Assembly (NCBI GenBank): GCA_029856365.1
Contig: JAHQWW010000018.1
Span: forward strand, 1 to 50,522
Direction: 5' to 3'
Source: Candidatus Hodarchaeota archaeon
GTDB taxonomy: Archaea; Asgardarchaeota; Heimdallarchaeia; Hodarchaeales; Hodarchaeaceae
DNA length: 50,522 bases
The position numbers and the translations under genes are program-made. The notes beneath the pieces are model-generated. The model did not search any database. It was not told where the DNA came from and saw only the letters and a program-made list of their open reading frames with translations. Shown one piece after another: positions 8,450 through 16,571 of this stretch (positions within the stretch are counted from its first letter, which is position 1; every line of letters begins with the position of its first letter).

Positions 8450-9982
8450 ATGTTCAAACAAACAACATGGGAAAAGTCTTTGATATTTGAACTATCGATT
8501 CCAGGAAGAATAGGGTATGAAGTGGCTGAATTATCTGATAAAGAAAAATCTCTACTTAGTCAGTCAAAACAAAGAATTCACCCGGATCTTATGCGTAAAA
8601 AACGGTTAGATCTTCCAGAAGTAAGTGAACTCTCGGTAGTTCGACATTTTACAAGGCTTTCTCAAATGAATTATGGAGTTGATACAGGATTCTATCCCTT
8701 AGGCAGTTGTACAATGAAATATAATCCTAAGATTTGTGATTTTGTCACCACCTTCCCAGAAGCACAAAATATTCACCCATATCAGGATCCTAGCACTGTA
8801 CAAGGATCACTCCAAATCATGTTTAAATTAGCAAAATGGCTAGCTGAACTCTCAGGAATGAGTAAAGTAACACTTCAACCAGCCGCAGGAGCTCATGGAG
8901 AATATACTGGTATAATGATTGTCCGTAAATACCACGAGTCACAGGGAAATTTAGAAAAGAAAACAGAAATAATTATTCCAGATAGTGCACATGGGACGAA
9001 TCCCGCTACGGCCACGATGTGTGGGTTTAAAACAGTAATCATACCATCTAATGAAGATGGTTGTGTTGACCTAGAAGCATTACGGTCAGCTGTTACTGAT
9101 AGAACTGCAGGTATGATGCTTACGAATCCCAACACCCTAGGTATCTTTGAACAGAATATTGAAGACATAATAAAGATTATCCATGATGTTGATGGTCTTG
9201 CATACTATGATGGGGCAAACTTCAACGCCATAATGGGCAAAGTACGACCGGGAGATATGGGATTTGATATTGTCCATTTTAATCTTCATAAAACTTTTGC
9301 CACTCCGCACGGTGGTGGTGGACCAGGTGCAGGGCCTGTTGGAGTCATAACACGATTAGAACCATTTTTACCCGTACCAACAGTAGATTTTGATCCTGAT
9401 ACCCAAACATACTTTTTCCAATACGATCATCCATTCTCAATTGGTAAAGTCAGGAGTTATTTTGGTAATTTCTCAATCATACTTCGAGCATTTACTTATA
9501 TTCTCAGATTAGGCAATGAAGGATTAAAAGCGGTCTCAGAAATGGCAGTCTTAAACGCAAATTATATGAAAAGTCTATGTCAAACGATAAAAGGATTTTC
9601 AGTTCCCTATGGCAAAGATTCTTTCTGTATGCATGAATTTGTATTGTCATCGAAACAGATTCTTAGAGACACAAACATTTCAGCCCTTGATATTTCAAAA
9701 TTCATCATTGATAGAGGTTTTCATCCTCCTACTGTATATTTTCCTCTAATCGTACCTGAAGCATTAATGATTGAACCAACTGAGACAGAACCTAAAAAGA
9801 TGTTAGATGACTTTATACAAATTTTAAAGGATATTTCCCGATTGGTGTATTCAGATCAAGAAGAAGAACGAAACCAGATCTTGGAAGCTCCTTGCAACAC
9901 TTCAGTAAGGCGTATCGATGATGTGAAAGCAGCTAGGAATCCAATATTGAGCTATCGAATGTTAAAACAGCAGGAAGAATAA
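8450..9982 (+). CDS. gcvPB: Glycine dehydrogenase (decarboxylating) subunit 2
   Basis: C-terminal half of the split glycine decarboxylase carrying the pyridoxal phosphate site. The Schiff-base lysine is in FNLHKTFATPHGGGGPGAGP. Other family signatures are GFYPLGSCTMKYNP, LQPAAGAHGEYTG, DSAHGTNPATATMCG and MLTNPNTLGIFE. Length (510 residues) is normal for the family. The gene starts 5 bases after the gcvPA stop, with GGAGGG upstream, so the two subunits are co-translated in a two-gene operon. The translin-family gene is convergent. The matching T protein (30368-31501) and serine hydroxymethyltransferase are elsewhere in the window, and a GcvH-like protein lies upstream at 3577. Confidence 0.96.
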   Translation: MFKQTTWEKSLIFELSIPGRIGYEVAELSDKEKSLLSQSKQRIHPDLMRKKRLDLPEVSELSVVRHFTRLSQMNYGVDTGFYPLGSCTMKYNPKICDFVTTFPEAQNIHPYQDPSTVQGSLQIMFKLAKWLAELSGMSKVTLQPAAGAHGEYTGIMIVRKYHESQGNLEKKTEIIIPDSAHGTNPATATMCGFKTVIIPSNEDGCVDLEALRSAVTDRTAGMMLTNPNTLGIFEQNIEDIIKIIHDVDGLAYYDGANFNAIMGKVRPGDMGFDIVHFNLHKTFATPHGGGGPGAGPVGVITRLEPFLPVPTVDFDPDTQTYFFQYDHPFSIGKVRSYFGNFSIILRAFTYILRLGNEGLKAVSEMAVLNANYMKSLCQTIKGFSVPYGKDSFCMHEFVLSSKQILRDTNISALDISKFIIDRGFHPPTVYFPLIVPEALMIEPTETEPKKMLDDFIQILKDISRLVYSDQEEERNQILEAPCNTSVRRIDDVKAARNPILSYRMLKQQEE

Positions 9983-10035
9983 TTATATGCCTTATTATGC
10001 TCTTTCTTGTCTAAAATATAATCAAATAATAATAT

Positions 10036-10659
10036 CTACTGGTTTTTAAGCATCTTATCAAATGTTGTTACAAGATCTAATCTGTCAAGAGAGAGAATGA
10101 CATCCCCTCGGGTTTTTTCTGTTATGTTTCGTACAAAATCGGTCTTTTTTCTTAGATTGAATGTTAATCCATCAGGGTAATCTAATGTAATTAAATGCGA
10201 ATAGAGCTCATCCATCATATCAAGTGCTTCAATTGCAGTCTCTTTCTCCTTTTTTCTAAGAGAATCAAGAGCTACTCTGCGCAGTTCACCAATAAAATCA
10301 GGAATGCCATGAAGATAAGCCAAATAAGGTATTTTCAAGTCGAGATAACTGGGGAAAGGTTTTTTCTGAAGAAAAGAGCAAAGAAAAACTGATTCTGCAT
10401 ACTCTTGATTACAGGATAAAAGCATACCAAAAGGGGATGGATTCATTCGTTGAGCAAGATCATTAATCCTAGCAATCAAAGTACTATTTTTCTCAATCAT
10501 TTTAATCGCTGTACTCATTTCTTTCCGATGTAAATGTCGAATAGCAATTGATGAATTACGAATTGCCAATCGTCCTAATTTTATTAGTTCCTCTCGCGCC
10601 TCGTTATCAAGTTCCATCTTTTCCCGTATTTCTGAAAACATTTCTTCAATTTCAACCAT
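10036..10659 (-). CDS. Translin/TRAX-family protein
   Basis: All-helical protein of 207 residues matching the archaeal translin family. It has an amphipathic N-terminal helix with REELIKLGRLAIRNSSIAIRHLHR, a central YLDLKIPYLAYLHGIPDFIGELRR stretch and a C-terminal DGLTFNLRKKTDFVRNITEKTRGDV typical of translin. Family members form barrel-shaped octamers that bind single-stranded nucleic acid; with TRAX they form an RNase in eukaryotes. The acidic catalytic residues of TRAX cannot be assigned with certainty here, so nuclease activity is open. Single gene, convergent with gcvPB. Confidence 0.75.
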   Translation of the reverse strand: MVEIEEMFSEIREKMELDNEAREELIKLGRLAIRNSSIAIRHLHRKEMSTAIKMIEKNSTLIARINDLAQRMNPSPFGMLLSCNQEYAESVFLCSFLQKKPFPSYLDLKIPYLAYLHGIPDFIGELRRVALDSLRKKEKETAIEALDMMDELYSHLITLDYPDGLTFNLRKKTDFVRNITEKTRGDVILSLDRLDLVTTFDKMLKNQ

Positions 10660-10777
10660 TTTTATTACCTAATTTTTTGTAAGATCCTCTCCCATGGATC
10701 ATTATAATTGTAATTGAGATAAAATCATATATAATATTAATTTATTTTCCCAAGGTTGCTTTTGTTTATTTCATACA

Positions 10778-10862
10778 TGCGGGGGGTGAGATTTGAACTC
10801 ACGAACGCCTATGCGACTGGATCCTAAGTCCAGCTCCTTTGACCTGGCTGGGAAACCCCCGC
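10778..10862 (-). tRNA. tRNA-Leu (anticodon UAG)
   Basis: 85-nt class II tRNA. Acceptor GCGGGGG pairs with CCCCCGC, discriminator A; the anticodon stem-loop is CTGGA-CTTAGGA-TCCAG; the long variable arm is followed by the T arm GTGAG-TTCAAAT-CTCAC. CCA is not encoded. The 5' end lies 8 bases downstream of the stop of ATPase subunit F. Confidence 0.95.
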
Positions 10863-10870
10863 TATGCTTT

Positions 10871-11182
10871 CTATAATTCCAGGTTTATGCCTACTGCTTG
10901 GCGAATTAGTTCTGCAAGGGGATCTTTGGCGTCTTTTTGTTTTATTGGTAATTCCATTATGATAGGGAAAGGATTTTTTGCTATAAATTCAGTAATTTCT
11001 TGGTGATAACGTTCAGCAATGTCAGGAGTAATCAAGATAATACTAATGTCCTTCCGTAACCATAAACTAGATAAAATTTTGTAAGGGTTTTCATGATCTT
11101 CCTCTAAAGGATAGACTTCTCCTATCCCGGCTAATTTAAGCCAATTACATGTTTCAGGATCGCCAATAGCAGTTATATAGAT
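10871..11182 (-). CDS. atpF: A-type ATPase subunit F, abnormal start (probable one-base indel)
   Basis: On the minus strand the frame ending at TAG (10871-10873) encodes a subunit F-like protein. It opens IYITAIGDPETCNWLKLAGI, followed by IILITPDIAERYHQEI and a PFPIIMELP strand, and closes with DPLAELIRQAVGI, the expected features of this 100-residue Rossmann-like central-stalk subunit. No ATG, GTG or TTG precedes the GDP motif in frame: a TGA lies at 11191-11189 and the first codons are AAG GGT ATC. Removing one G from the GGG at 11184-11186 would join GTG 11192 to the frame, giving MKGIYITAIGDP. So this is either a one-base error or insertion, or a rare ATC start (GAGGTGA six bases upstream). 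Subunit H lies immediately upstream. Confidence 0.75.
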   Translation of the reverse strand: MYITAIGDPETCNWLKLAGIGEVYPLEEDHENPYKILSSLWLRKDISIILITPDIAERYHQEITEFIAKNPFPIIMELPIKQKDAKDPLAELIRQAVGINLEL

Positions 11183-11196
11183 ACCCTTTCACCTCA

Positions 11197-11511
11197 TTAC
11201 TCTTCAAGAATGGCGCGAATTACAATATCAATCGCTTTTTCTTTATTTTTGGAAGCTTGTTCTTCTAACTCCTTTTTACGGTTTTTTGTTTGAGCTTCAA
11301 GCTCCTTAATTTTAGCTTGATAATTCTCATGAATCTTTTTTAGTTGATCAGTCTCTACGTCTGATTTTGTTGTACCTGCTTGTTTGAGTATCTCTTTGGC
11401 TTCTGAACGGGCCTTATCAATAATCTTTTGAGCTTCAAGAGTAGCTTCATTGATTATATTTTCAGCCTTTTTTTCTGCATCCCGAATAAGATGTAATAGG
11501 TCACCAGTCAT
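11197..11511 (-). CDS. ahaH: A-type ATPase subunit H (peripheral stalk)
   Basis: 104-residue, almost entirely coiled-coil protein rich in Ala, Glu and Lys. It opens with MTGDLLHLIRDAEKKAENII and continues with heptad-like repeats to IDIVIRAILEE. Length, composition and position next to subunit F fit the peripheral-stalk subunit H (also called G), which pairs with subunit E to form the stator of the A1Ao ATPase. The gene is about 25 bases downstream of tRNA-Val and 14 bases upstream of the subunit F frame, so all may share a transcript. Identification rests on coiled-coil character and neighbour rather than a catalytic motif. Confidence 0.75.
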   Translation of the reverse strand: MTGDLLHLIRDAEKKAENIINEATLEAQKIIDKARSEAKEILKQAGTTKSDVETDQLKKIHENYQAKIKELEAQTKNRKKELEEQASKNKEKAIDIVIRAILEE

Positions 11512-11542
11512 TGTTAAGAACTCAGATATTAGTTAAGGTTAG

Positions 11543-11617
11543 TGGGTCGGAGCAGATTTGAACTGCTGACTTCTTGGGTGTAAGCCAAGTGTCATAACCA
11601 GGCTAGACCACCGACCC
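11543..11617 (-). tRNA. tRNA-Val (anticodon UAC)
   Basis: 75-nt class I tRNA without intron. Acceptor GGGTCGG/CCGACCC, discriminator A, anticodon stem-loop CTTGG-CTTACAC-CCAAG, T arm AGCAG-TTCAAAT-CTGCT. CCA is not encoded. It lies directly upstream of ATPase subunit H and divergent from fen. Confidence 0.95.
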
Positions 11618-11701
11618 TTTCTACGGTTATTAGAGGCGTTCTACCACTGATTGAAAGATTTATTCCTGTTCTAACCTACATTGCCTTTTTAGGAAAAGGA
11701 A

Positions 11702-11710
11702 TTTATAATT
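11702..11710 (+). promoter_or_regulatory. Possible BRE/TATA promoter of fen
   Basis: TTATAATTT preceded by the purine-rich GGAAAAGGA (a BRE-like element), about 95 bases upstream of the fen start codon. It would give a leader of about 65 bases. Confidence 0.35.
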
Positions 11711-11803
11711 TATTGCTTTTCGCAAATTGTATCTTCCACTATCAAGAAGAAGTAATTTTCTTTAAGTGACAACAATAATCTAAAAAAGAAGGATCATTGC
11801 GAA

Positions 11804-12871
11804 ATGGGCACTCAAATTGGAAAATTGTTAACTAAATGTCGTGTTAAGATTGAATATTCCGATTTACATGGAAAAAGGATCGGAATCGATGCTTATAATA
11901 TGATTTATGCCTTTTTAGCCCCTATCCGGTACAGACAAACTGGAGGGGGATTTCTTACTGATGCGGATGGCAATGTTACTAGTCATCTCTCTGGTCTCTT
12001 TTATAGAATGACGAATCTTTTACCTTATAATATTCGCCCTGTTTTTATTTTTGATGGTAAACCTCCAGTTTTCAAAGAAAAAGAGATCGAAATCAGAAAA
12101 GGTCGGAAAGAAGAAGCTGCATTAAAACGCGAAGAAGCTCTGGCCATGGGAGATCTTGAGAGTGCAATGAAATTTGCCGCAGTGACTTCTAAAATTACCC
12201 CTCAAATAATTGATGATTCAAAACGACTTATCGAATATTTTGGGATTCCTTCACTTCAAGCTGCTTCAGAGGCTGAAGCCCAAGGGGCCTATATGGTACA
12301 AAAGGGAATACTTGACGCAATGGCTTCTCAAGATTACGATTCTTTTTTATTTGGGAGCCCTGAAGTTATCCGTAATTTAACTGTGACAAGGAGAAGGGTA
12401 GCAACGAAACAAGAAAGCTTTGAATTAACTCCAGAAAAGGTAAATTTTAAGGCACTACTTGAAGAATTACAGTTAGATAATAGAGACCAATTAATTATGC
12501 TTGGGCTTCTTGTTGGAACTGATTATAATCCTGGAGGGATAAAAGGAATTGGACCAAAAACTGCTTTAAAATTAATTCATAAATATAGAACGCCAAATTC
12601 CCTCCTCGAATATCTAGATTCAAAATATTCCATCAATGAAGTTTTTCCACATCCTCCAACAGGATTATTAGATTATTTTAGATCTCCCGAAGTAGATGAA
12701 GATATTAAATTCACTTTCCGAAAGCCACAGATTTCTAAAATTAAGGAGTTTCTCGTAGAAGAACGGGACTTCAGTAACGAAAGAATTGAAAGACAACTTG
12801 AAAGAATGGTCTCGAAAAGACGTAAAATCAAACAAAAAACCGATCAGCTGGCTCTTGACAAATTTTTTTAG
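11804..12871 (+). CDS. fen: Flap endonuclease 1
   Basis: Structure-specific 5' nuclease that removes flaps during Okazaki-fragment maturation and repair. The N-terminal block (GKRIGIDAYNMIYAF) and PVFIFDGKPP supply metal-site aspartates, SEAEAQGAYM and SQDYDSFLFGS supply the central acidic residues, and GTDYNPGGIKGIGPKTALKLI is the helix-hairpin-helix that grips the duplex. The last residues (QLALDKFF) are a PIP box for binding PCNA. Length of 355 residues is normal for archaeal and eukaryotic FEN1. AAGGA upstream of ATG 11804 supports the start. Convergent with pcm. Confidence 0.97.
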   Translation: MGTQIGKLLTKCRVKIEYSDLHGKRIGIDAYNMIYAFLAPIRYRQTGGGFLTDADGNVTSHLSGLFYRMTNLLPYNIRPVFIFDGKPPVFKEKEIEIRKGRKEEAALKREEALAMGDLESAMKFAAVTSKITPQIIDDSKRLIEYFGIPSLQAASEAEAQGAYMVQKGILDAMASQDYDSFLFGSPEVIRNLTVTRRRVATKQESFELTPEKVNFKALLEELQLDNRDQLIMLGLLVGTDYNPGGIKGIGPKTALKLIHKYRTPNSLLEYLDSKYSINEVFPHPPTGLLDYFRSPEVDEDIKFTFRKPQISKIKEFLVEERDFSNERIERQLERMVSKRRKIKQKTDQLALDKFF

Positions 12872-12883
12872 GTTTATTCTGCT

Positions 12884-13552
12884 TTAAACGCCATATTTGC
12901 CTCTTAATGGTACGAAGGCAACTGATGACAATCTTTCTTCAACTATTTCAGTATCACTGACTTTCCGATACCGATTCATCTGTTGCCATAATCCTGGTCG
13001 ACCTATAGGCATTACTAACGTTCCATTAACCCGTAGTTGCTTTATTAAAGGAGGAGGAACAGTTGGTCCAGCAGCTGTTAAAATAACCCGATCATAAGGC
13101 GCTTCCTCTTCATAGCCTAATGTACCATCGCCTTCAATGACAGTAACTGCTTGATTAAACCCAGCTTGAGTAAGGTTCTTCCTAGCAAACTCCACTAATT
13201 TAGGTACAATTTCTATCGAGTAAACATGACCAGGAGCTTCATCAGCAGCTACAATTGCTGCGATTAATGCAGCCTGGTAACCAGATCCTGCTCCTATCTC
13301 AAGGATTCTTTGACCAGGAGCTAGTTCGAGGTAATCCAAAATCATAATGGTCATGTGGGGAGCAGAGATTGTTTGCCCTGTATTCATCAATGGTAATGGA
13401 TGGTCTAAGTATGCTGAGGAGGACATTTTTTCTGGAATAAATTTCTCACGTGGAACTTGTAGGAAAGCATCAAAGGCTTTCTCGTCTTTAACGTACCCTC
13501 TTCGCCGGTAATGATCAATTAATTGTTCTTTTCTCGCCTTATAATCTGTCAT
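12884..13552 (-). CDS. pcm: Protein-L-isoaspartate O-methyltransferase
   Basis: SAM-dependent repair methyltransferase that initiates conversion of isoaspartyl residues back to aspartate. Motif I is LEIGAGSGYQAALIA, the substrate-loop signature is GQTISAPHM near residue 60, and APYDRVILTAAGP is motif post-II. About 222 residues, typical length. GAGGG eight bases before ATG 13552 fixes the start there rather than at 13567. It lies 30 bases downstream of the Trm5-like gene on the same strand, so the two may be co-transcribed. Confidence 0.93.
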   Translation of the reverse strand: MTDYKARKEQLIDHYRRRGYVKDEKAFDAFLQVPREKFIPEKMSSSAYLDHPLPLMNTGQTISAPHMTIMILDYLELAPGQRILEIGAGSGYQAALIAAIVAADEAPGHVYSIEIVPKLVEFARKNLTQAGFNQAVTVIEGDGTLGYEEEAPYDRVILTAAGPTVPPPLIKQLRVNGTLVMPIGRPGLWQQMNRYRKVSDTEIVEERLSSVAFVPLRGKYGV

Positions 13553-13597
13553 TTTAATTTCCCTCATATTTATGTGAAATCAATTAAAGAATTCCTT

Positions 13598-14701
13598 TTA
13601 GACCAGCTGTAAATCTACATTCACTTGAACTCGAGAGGGTGAAACCGCTCTGCCTATTTTAATATATAGTTCTTTATAAGAATTGATGTTTGCTAGTTCT
13701 GTCGAGATTAAATTACGAATTTGTTCTTCAGGTTTCTCAGATTTTGAAATAAATTGATAGAAAGTAATTATTCCTCCTTTTTTCAGTAATCTAGCAGCAT
13801 AAGGAAGATGCTTCACTGACTCTTGGGGGAGATTTATGATTATTCGATTAAAATAACCTTTTAATTTCAAAATATTTCGAGAATCCCCGATAATAGGATG
13901 AATATTTCCCCGTAGCTTATTTCTCTTAATACTTCTTTGTAATGCATGTATTGCATGGGGATTGATATCGATGGCAACTATTGTACAAGGAGATTCTTTT
14001 GCACAATGTAATGCAAAAGATCCTACACCAGTAAACATATCAAGAATGATGTCACCTGAGATAACGGACATGGCAACACGATGATGCTCTTCAGCTAAAC
14101 GTGGGTTGAAATACGCTCGTTCAAGATCTACAAAAATAAATACCCCATATTCCTGATGCCAACTTTGCCAGACCTTCTCTCCTGCAAGATACTCTATAGG
14201 ATATACCCGTTCAGCTCCTTTAATAAAATCACTTTTATTCACTACAGTCTTAAGTCGGGATGATCGAGATAAAATTAATTCACCCACTCGCTGACGAAAT
14301 GAAAGAGAAGTACAGGATGGGTCCAGCTTCAAGACTGCAATTTCTCCCAATTGGTCGAACTTCAGAGAGATTACCTCCCAATCTACATTTGGAAATTCTT
14401 CTCGAAGGGTCTCAATAATTGGTTCATGTTCTGAACGACTTGGAAATTCCCATACTTGAAATTTGAAAGAAAAATCACTTAAAAGTTTAGGAATTTGTTT
14501 AGGATCAGTGATAGGGAAATATACAAAATCTTGTGTCTTAATTGGCTTCTTATGAAAATAAATGAGATTAGATTTAATCAAACGGAGACGAGCTACTTCA
14601 GCATCTTTGAGGGGAACACCGACTCCTAATATTGGTTGTTGACTTTGTATTGGCCCGACTCTCCGAATATATTTCCTTGTTTGTAACAGACCTACATTCA
14701 T
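13598..14701 (-). CDS. Trm5-like tRNA (guanine37-N1)-methyltransferase family protein
   Basis: Class I SAM methyltransferase with the Trm5/Taw22 layout: an N-terminal RNA-binding region of about 170 residues, then the catalytic fold. ERAYFNPRLAEEHHRVA is the family signature before motif I, DMFTGVGSFALHCA is motif I, AIDINPHAIHALQRSIKRN is motif II, and NLPQ near residue 290 is the NPP-like active-site motif. The family methylates G37 or acts in wyosine synthesis at tRNA-Phe; which one cannot be decided here. Length 367 is usual. A tRNA-Lys gene lies upstream on the same strand. Confidence 0.85.
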   Translation of the reverse strand: MNVGLLQTRKYIRRVGPIQSQQPILGVGVPLKDAEVARLRLIKSNLIYFHKKPIKTQDFVYFPITDPKQIPKLLSDFSFKFQVWEFPSRSEHEPIIETLREEFPNVDWEVISLKFDQLGEIAVLKLDPSCTSLSFRQRVGELILSRSSRLKTVVNKSDFIKGAERVYPIEYLAGEKVWQSWHQEYGVFIFVDLERAYFNPRLAEEHHRVAMSVISGDIILDMFTGVGSFALHCAKESPCTIVAIDINPHAIHALQRSIKRNKLRGNIHPIIGDSRNILKLKGYFNRIIINLPQESVKHLPYAARLLKKGGIITFYQFISKSEKPEEQIRNLISTELANINSYKELYIKIGRAVSPSRVQVNVDLQLV

Positions 14702-14789
14702 CTTATTCTTTATCTTATTGTGTCAAAAAATAATATATATACTTCATGCAAGATAGAAATAAGAAAGAGACAAAAGAAACGGTTATTAA

Positions 14790-14893
14790 CGGGCGCAGAG
14801 GGACTTGAACCCCCGACCAACGGGTTTCTTCAGATTAAATAATTATACTAACCGTTAAGAGCCCGCCGCTCTACCTTGCTGAGCTATGCGCCC
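14790..14893 (-). tRNA. tRNA-Lys (anticodon CUU) with canonical 30-nt intron
   Basis: 104-nt precursor. Exon 1 is 14893-14856 and exon 2 is 14825-14790, separated by an intron at 14855-14826 between positions 37 and 38. Acceptor GGGCGCA pairs with TGCGCCC, discriminator G; the anticodon stem is GCGGG/CCCGT and the anticodon CTT; the T arm is GGGGG-TTCAAGT-CCCTC. Within the precursor TCTT can pair with AAGA at the intron end and GGTTA with TAATC inside the intron, which supports a bulge-helix-bulge recognised by the archaeal splicing endonuclease. CCA is not encoded. Confidence 0.92.
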
Positions 14894-15046
14894 TTTGCAA
14901 TGTCATTTTCTCTTTTCAACTGGAGTTATAAAAATAATAGGGTTTCTTTTTTTAAAGATTTTATTGTTCTGTGAAAAAAAAGCTGTTTCCATGTTTTATT
15001 TATTTGCTAAAGCTTGTAACAAGTAATTACCCTAAAACAGATAAAA

Positions 15047-15056
15047 CTAATATTTA
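15047..15056 (+). promoter_or_regulatory. TATA-like element that favours an internal ribK start
   Basis: TAATATTTAT ends where the longest ribK frame would begin. A transcript starting about 25 bases on would begin at or near ATG 15077, so the first two Met codons (15056, 15062) would not be in the mRNA. Confidence 0.4.
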
Positions 15057-15076
15057 TGAGTATGAGGACTATTTAT

Positions 15077-15799
15077 ATGAATGTCATGATAAAAAGCAAA
15101 AAGAAAGAAAATATTGAGATTGTTGATTATCTAAATCTACTAATTGCAATAGGTAAGATGGGGGGCACTCGTCGTCCAGTTTTCAGTACCACTAGTGAAT
15201 TAGGAAAAAAAGTAGGTATTTCCCAGCAAAGTGTTTCACGAAAACTAACAAAAATGGAAAATGCAGACCTTATCGTACGAAATTACAAACAGCGAGGTAA
15301 TACAATTAAGATCACCCCAAAAGGAATAGCATCACTTGAACGGGTGTTTACAGATCTATGGATGATATTAACTGCGGAGGGACGAGAGCTAACTGAGAAG
15401 ATAACATTAAAAGGAACAGTATGCACAGGAATGGGTGAAGGGGCATATTACATGAGCCAAAAAGTGTATAAAAACCAATTTACTTCACTCCTGGGTTTTG
15501 AACCTTTCACTGGTACTTTAAACTTGCAATTATTAGAAGATTCTAGTTTGAGGAACTTTGAACGAATACTACGCAGTCCCTCAAAGTTTATCAAAGAATT
15601 TACTGAAGACGGACGAAGATTTGGTAAAGTTTTTGTTTGGCCAACTTACCTGTTAATAAAAAATCAAAAAATACCCTCAGCTTTAATTCATCCTGATCGA
15701 ACCCATCATAACAATCAAATTGAATTAATTGCAGAAGAAAATGTCAAAAGAACCTATGGCGTAAAAGATGGGGATGTGCTGGATATTATCTTGCGATAA
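15077..15799 (+). CDS. ribK: CTP-dependent riboflavin kinase with N-terminal winged helix
   Basis: Makes FMN from riboflavin using CTP, the archaeal type of kinase. The N-terminal part is a winged-helix domain with a clear recognition helix (KKVGISQQSVSRKLTKMENA). The C-terminal half is the kinase, with TVCTGMGEGAYYMSQKVY and the FEPFTGTLNLQL loop. The fused DNA-binding domain, known in archaeal members, suggests it may also regulate flavin genes. The frame opens at 15056, but a TATA-like element at 15047-15056 favours ATG 15077 with a leaderless mRNA. It is convergent with the FAD synthetase-like gene. Confidence 0.88.
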   Translation: MNVMIKSKKKENIEIVDYLNLLIAIGKMGGTRRPVFSTTSELGKKVGISQQSVSRKLTKMENADLIVRNYKQRGNTIKITPKGIASLERVFTDLWMILTAEGRELTEKITLKGTVCTGMGEGAYYMSQKVYKNQFTSLLGFEPFTGTLNLQLLEDSSLRNFERILRSPSKFIKEFTEDGRRFGKVFVWPTYLLIKNQKIPSALIHPDRTHHNNQIELIAEENVKRTYGVKDGDVLDIILR

Positions 15800-15819
15800 T
15801 CTGATGTTTATTTCAACAT

Positions 15820-16515
15820 TTATTCAAAAGAATGCTCATCAAGGTTCTTAATTTTTAAGGAAGATTTTTCATTAGGAATTCTCGCTTCTAATTTGAGAAT
15901 TTCGATATTTTCGAGCCCATAGTCACTTAATAATTTGGATAATTTAGTTTCGGAAAGAGATTGATCATACCCCAATACAATAACATCTGGTTTAACAGTA
16001 ACGACTATATCTAGGAATTTATTTGGATCAGGTGTTCCTTCCCGAACTACATCAACTATATCTACATGTGAAAGTAATTCTATCCGATTTACTTGGCTGT
16101 TAAGAGGAGGACGTCCTTTATTTAATTTCACAGTCTTATCAGAAGCTACAACAACAAATAGTAAATCACCATGACTTTTTGCTTCATTTAATGTCTTCAA
16201 GTGACCTAGATGTACGATGTCAAAGACTCCCCCTGTTAGAACTATCTTTAAATTGTTCTTACCACCTTCTGTTATAGAATAATGCTCTGGTGGATCTGTT
16301 ACTGATTTTATCATATGAAGACTTTTCAGTACCGACAAAAGTGCTAATCCTTCATCCCGTGTTCGTTTCAGACTACTTGCAAAATCAGATACACTAAAAC
16401 TCCCTTTTTTAAATGTTAACAAGTAAGCTGTTTTTAAAAATTCCTTAAGAAGTGCATGGAACGCCTCATTGGATTGTGATTCACTTTTCATCTCGAACAA
16501 CCCGCAATCAAACAA
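15820..16515 (-). CDS. Nucleotidyltransferase, RibL-like FAD synthetase with N-terminal winged helix
   Basis: The C-terminal domain is a cytidylyltransferase-type fold with GGVFDIVHLGH (residues 95-105), the HxGH ATP-binding motif, LNKGRPPLNSQVNRIELL downstream and VLGYDQSL later, matching archaeal RibL, which adenylates FMN to FAD. RibL proteins are usually about 150 residues; here about 85 extra N-terminal residues look like a winged-helix domain (SVSDFASSLKRTRDEGLALL). The convergent neighbour is RibK, the preceding enzyme in the pathway, which supports FAD synthesis. ATG 16515 or ATG 16491 could be the start. A glycerol-3-phosphate-type cytidylyltransferase role is the main alternative. 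Confidence 0.8.
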   Translation of the reverse strand: MFDCGLFEMKSESQSNEAFHALLKEFLKTAYLLTFKKGSFSVSDFASSLKRTRDEGLALLSVLKSLHMIKSVTDPPEHYSITEGGKNNLKIVLTGGVFDIVHLGHLKTLNEAKSHGDLLFVVVASDKTVKLNKGRPPLNSQVNRIELLSHVDIVDVVREGTPDPNKFLDIVVTVKPDVIVLGYDQSLSETKLSKLLSDYGLENIEILKLEARIPNEKSSLKIKNLDEHSFE

Positions 16516-16571
16516 GTTTTTAGAATCTTATTAAATAGTATCAGCCATAATTTTATTTTCAAAAGCAGCAG

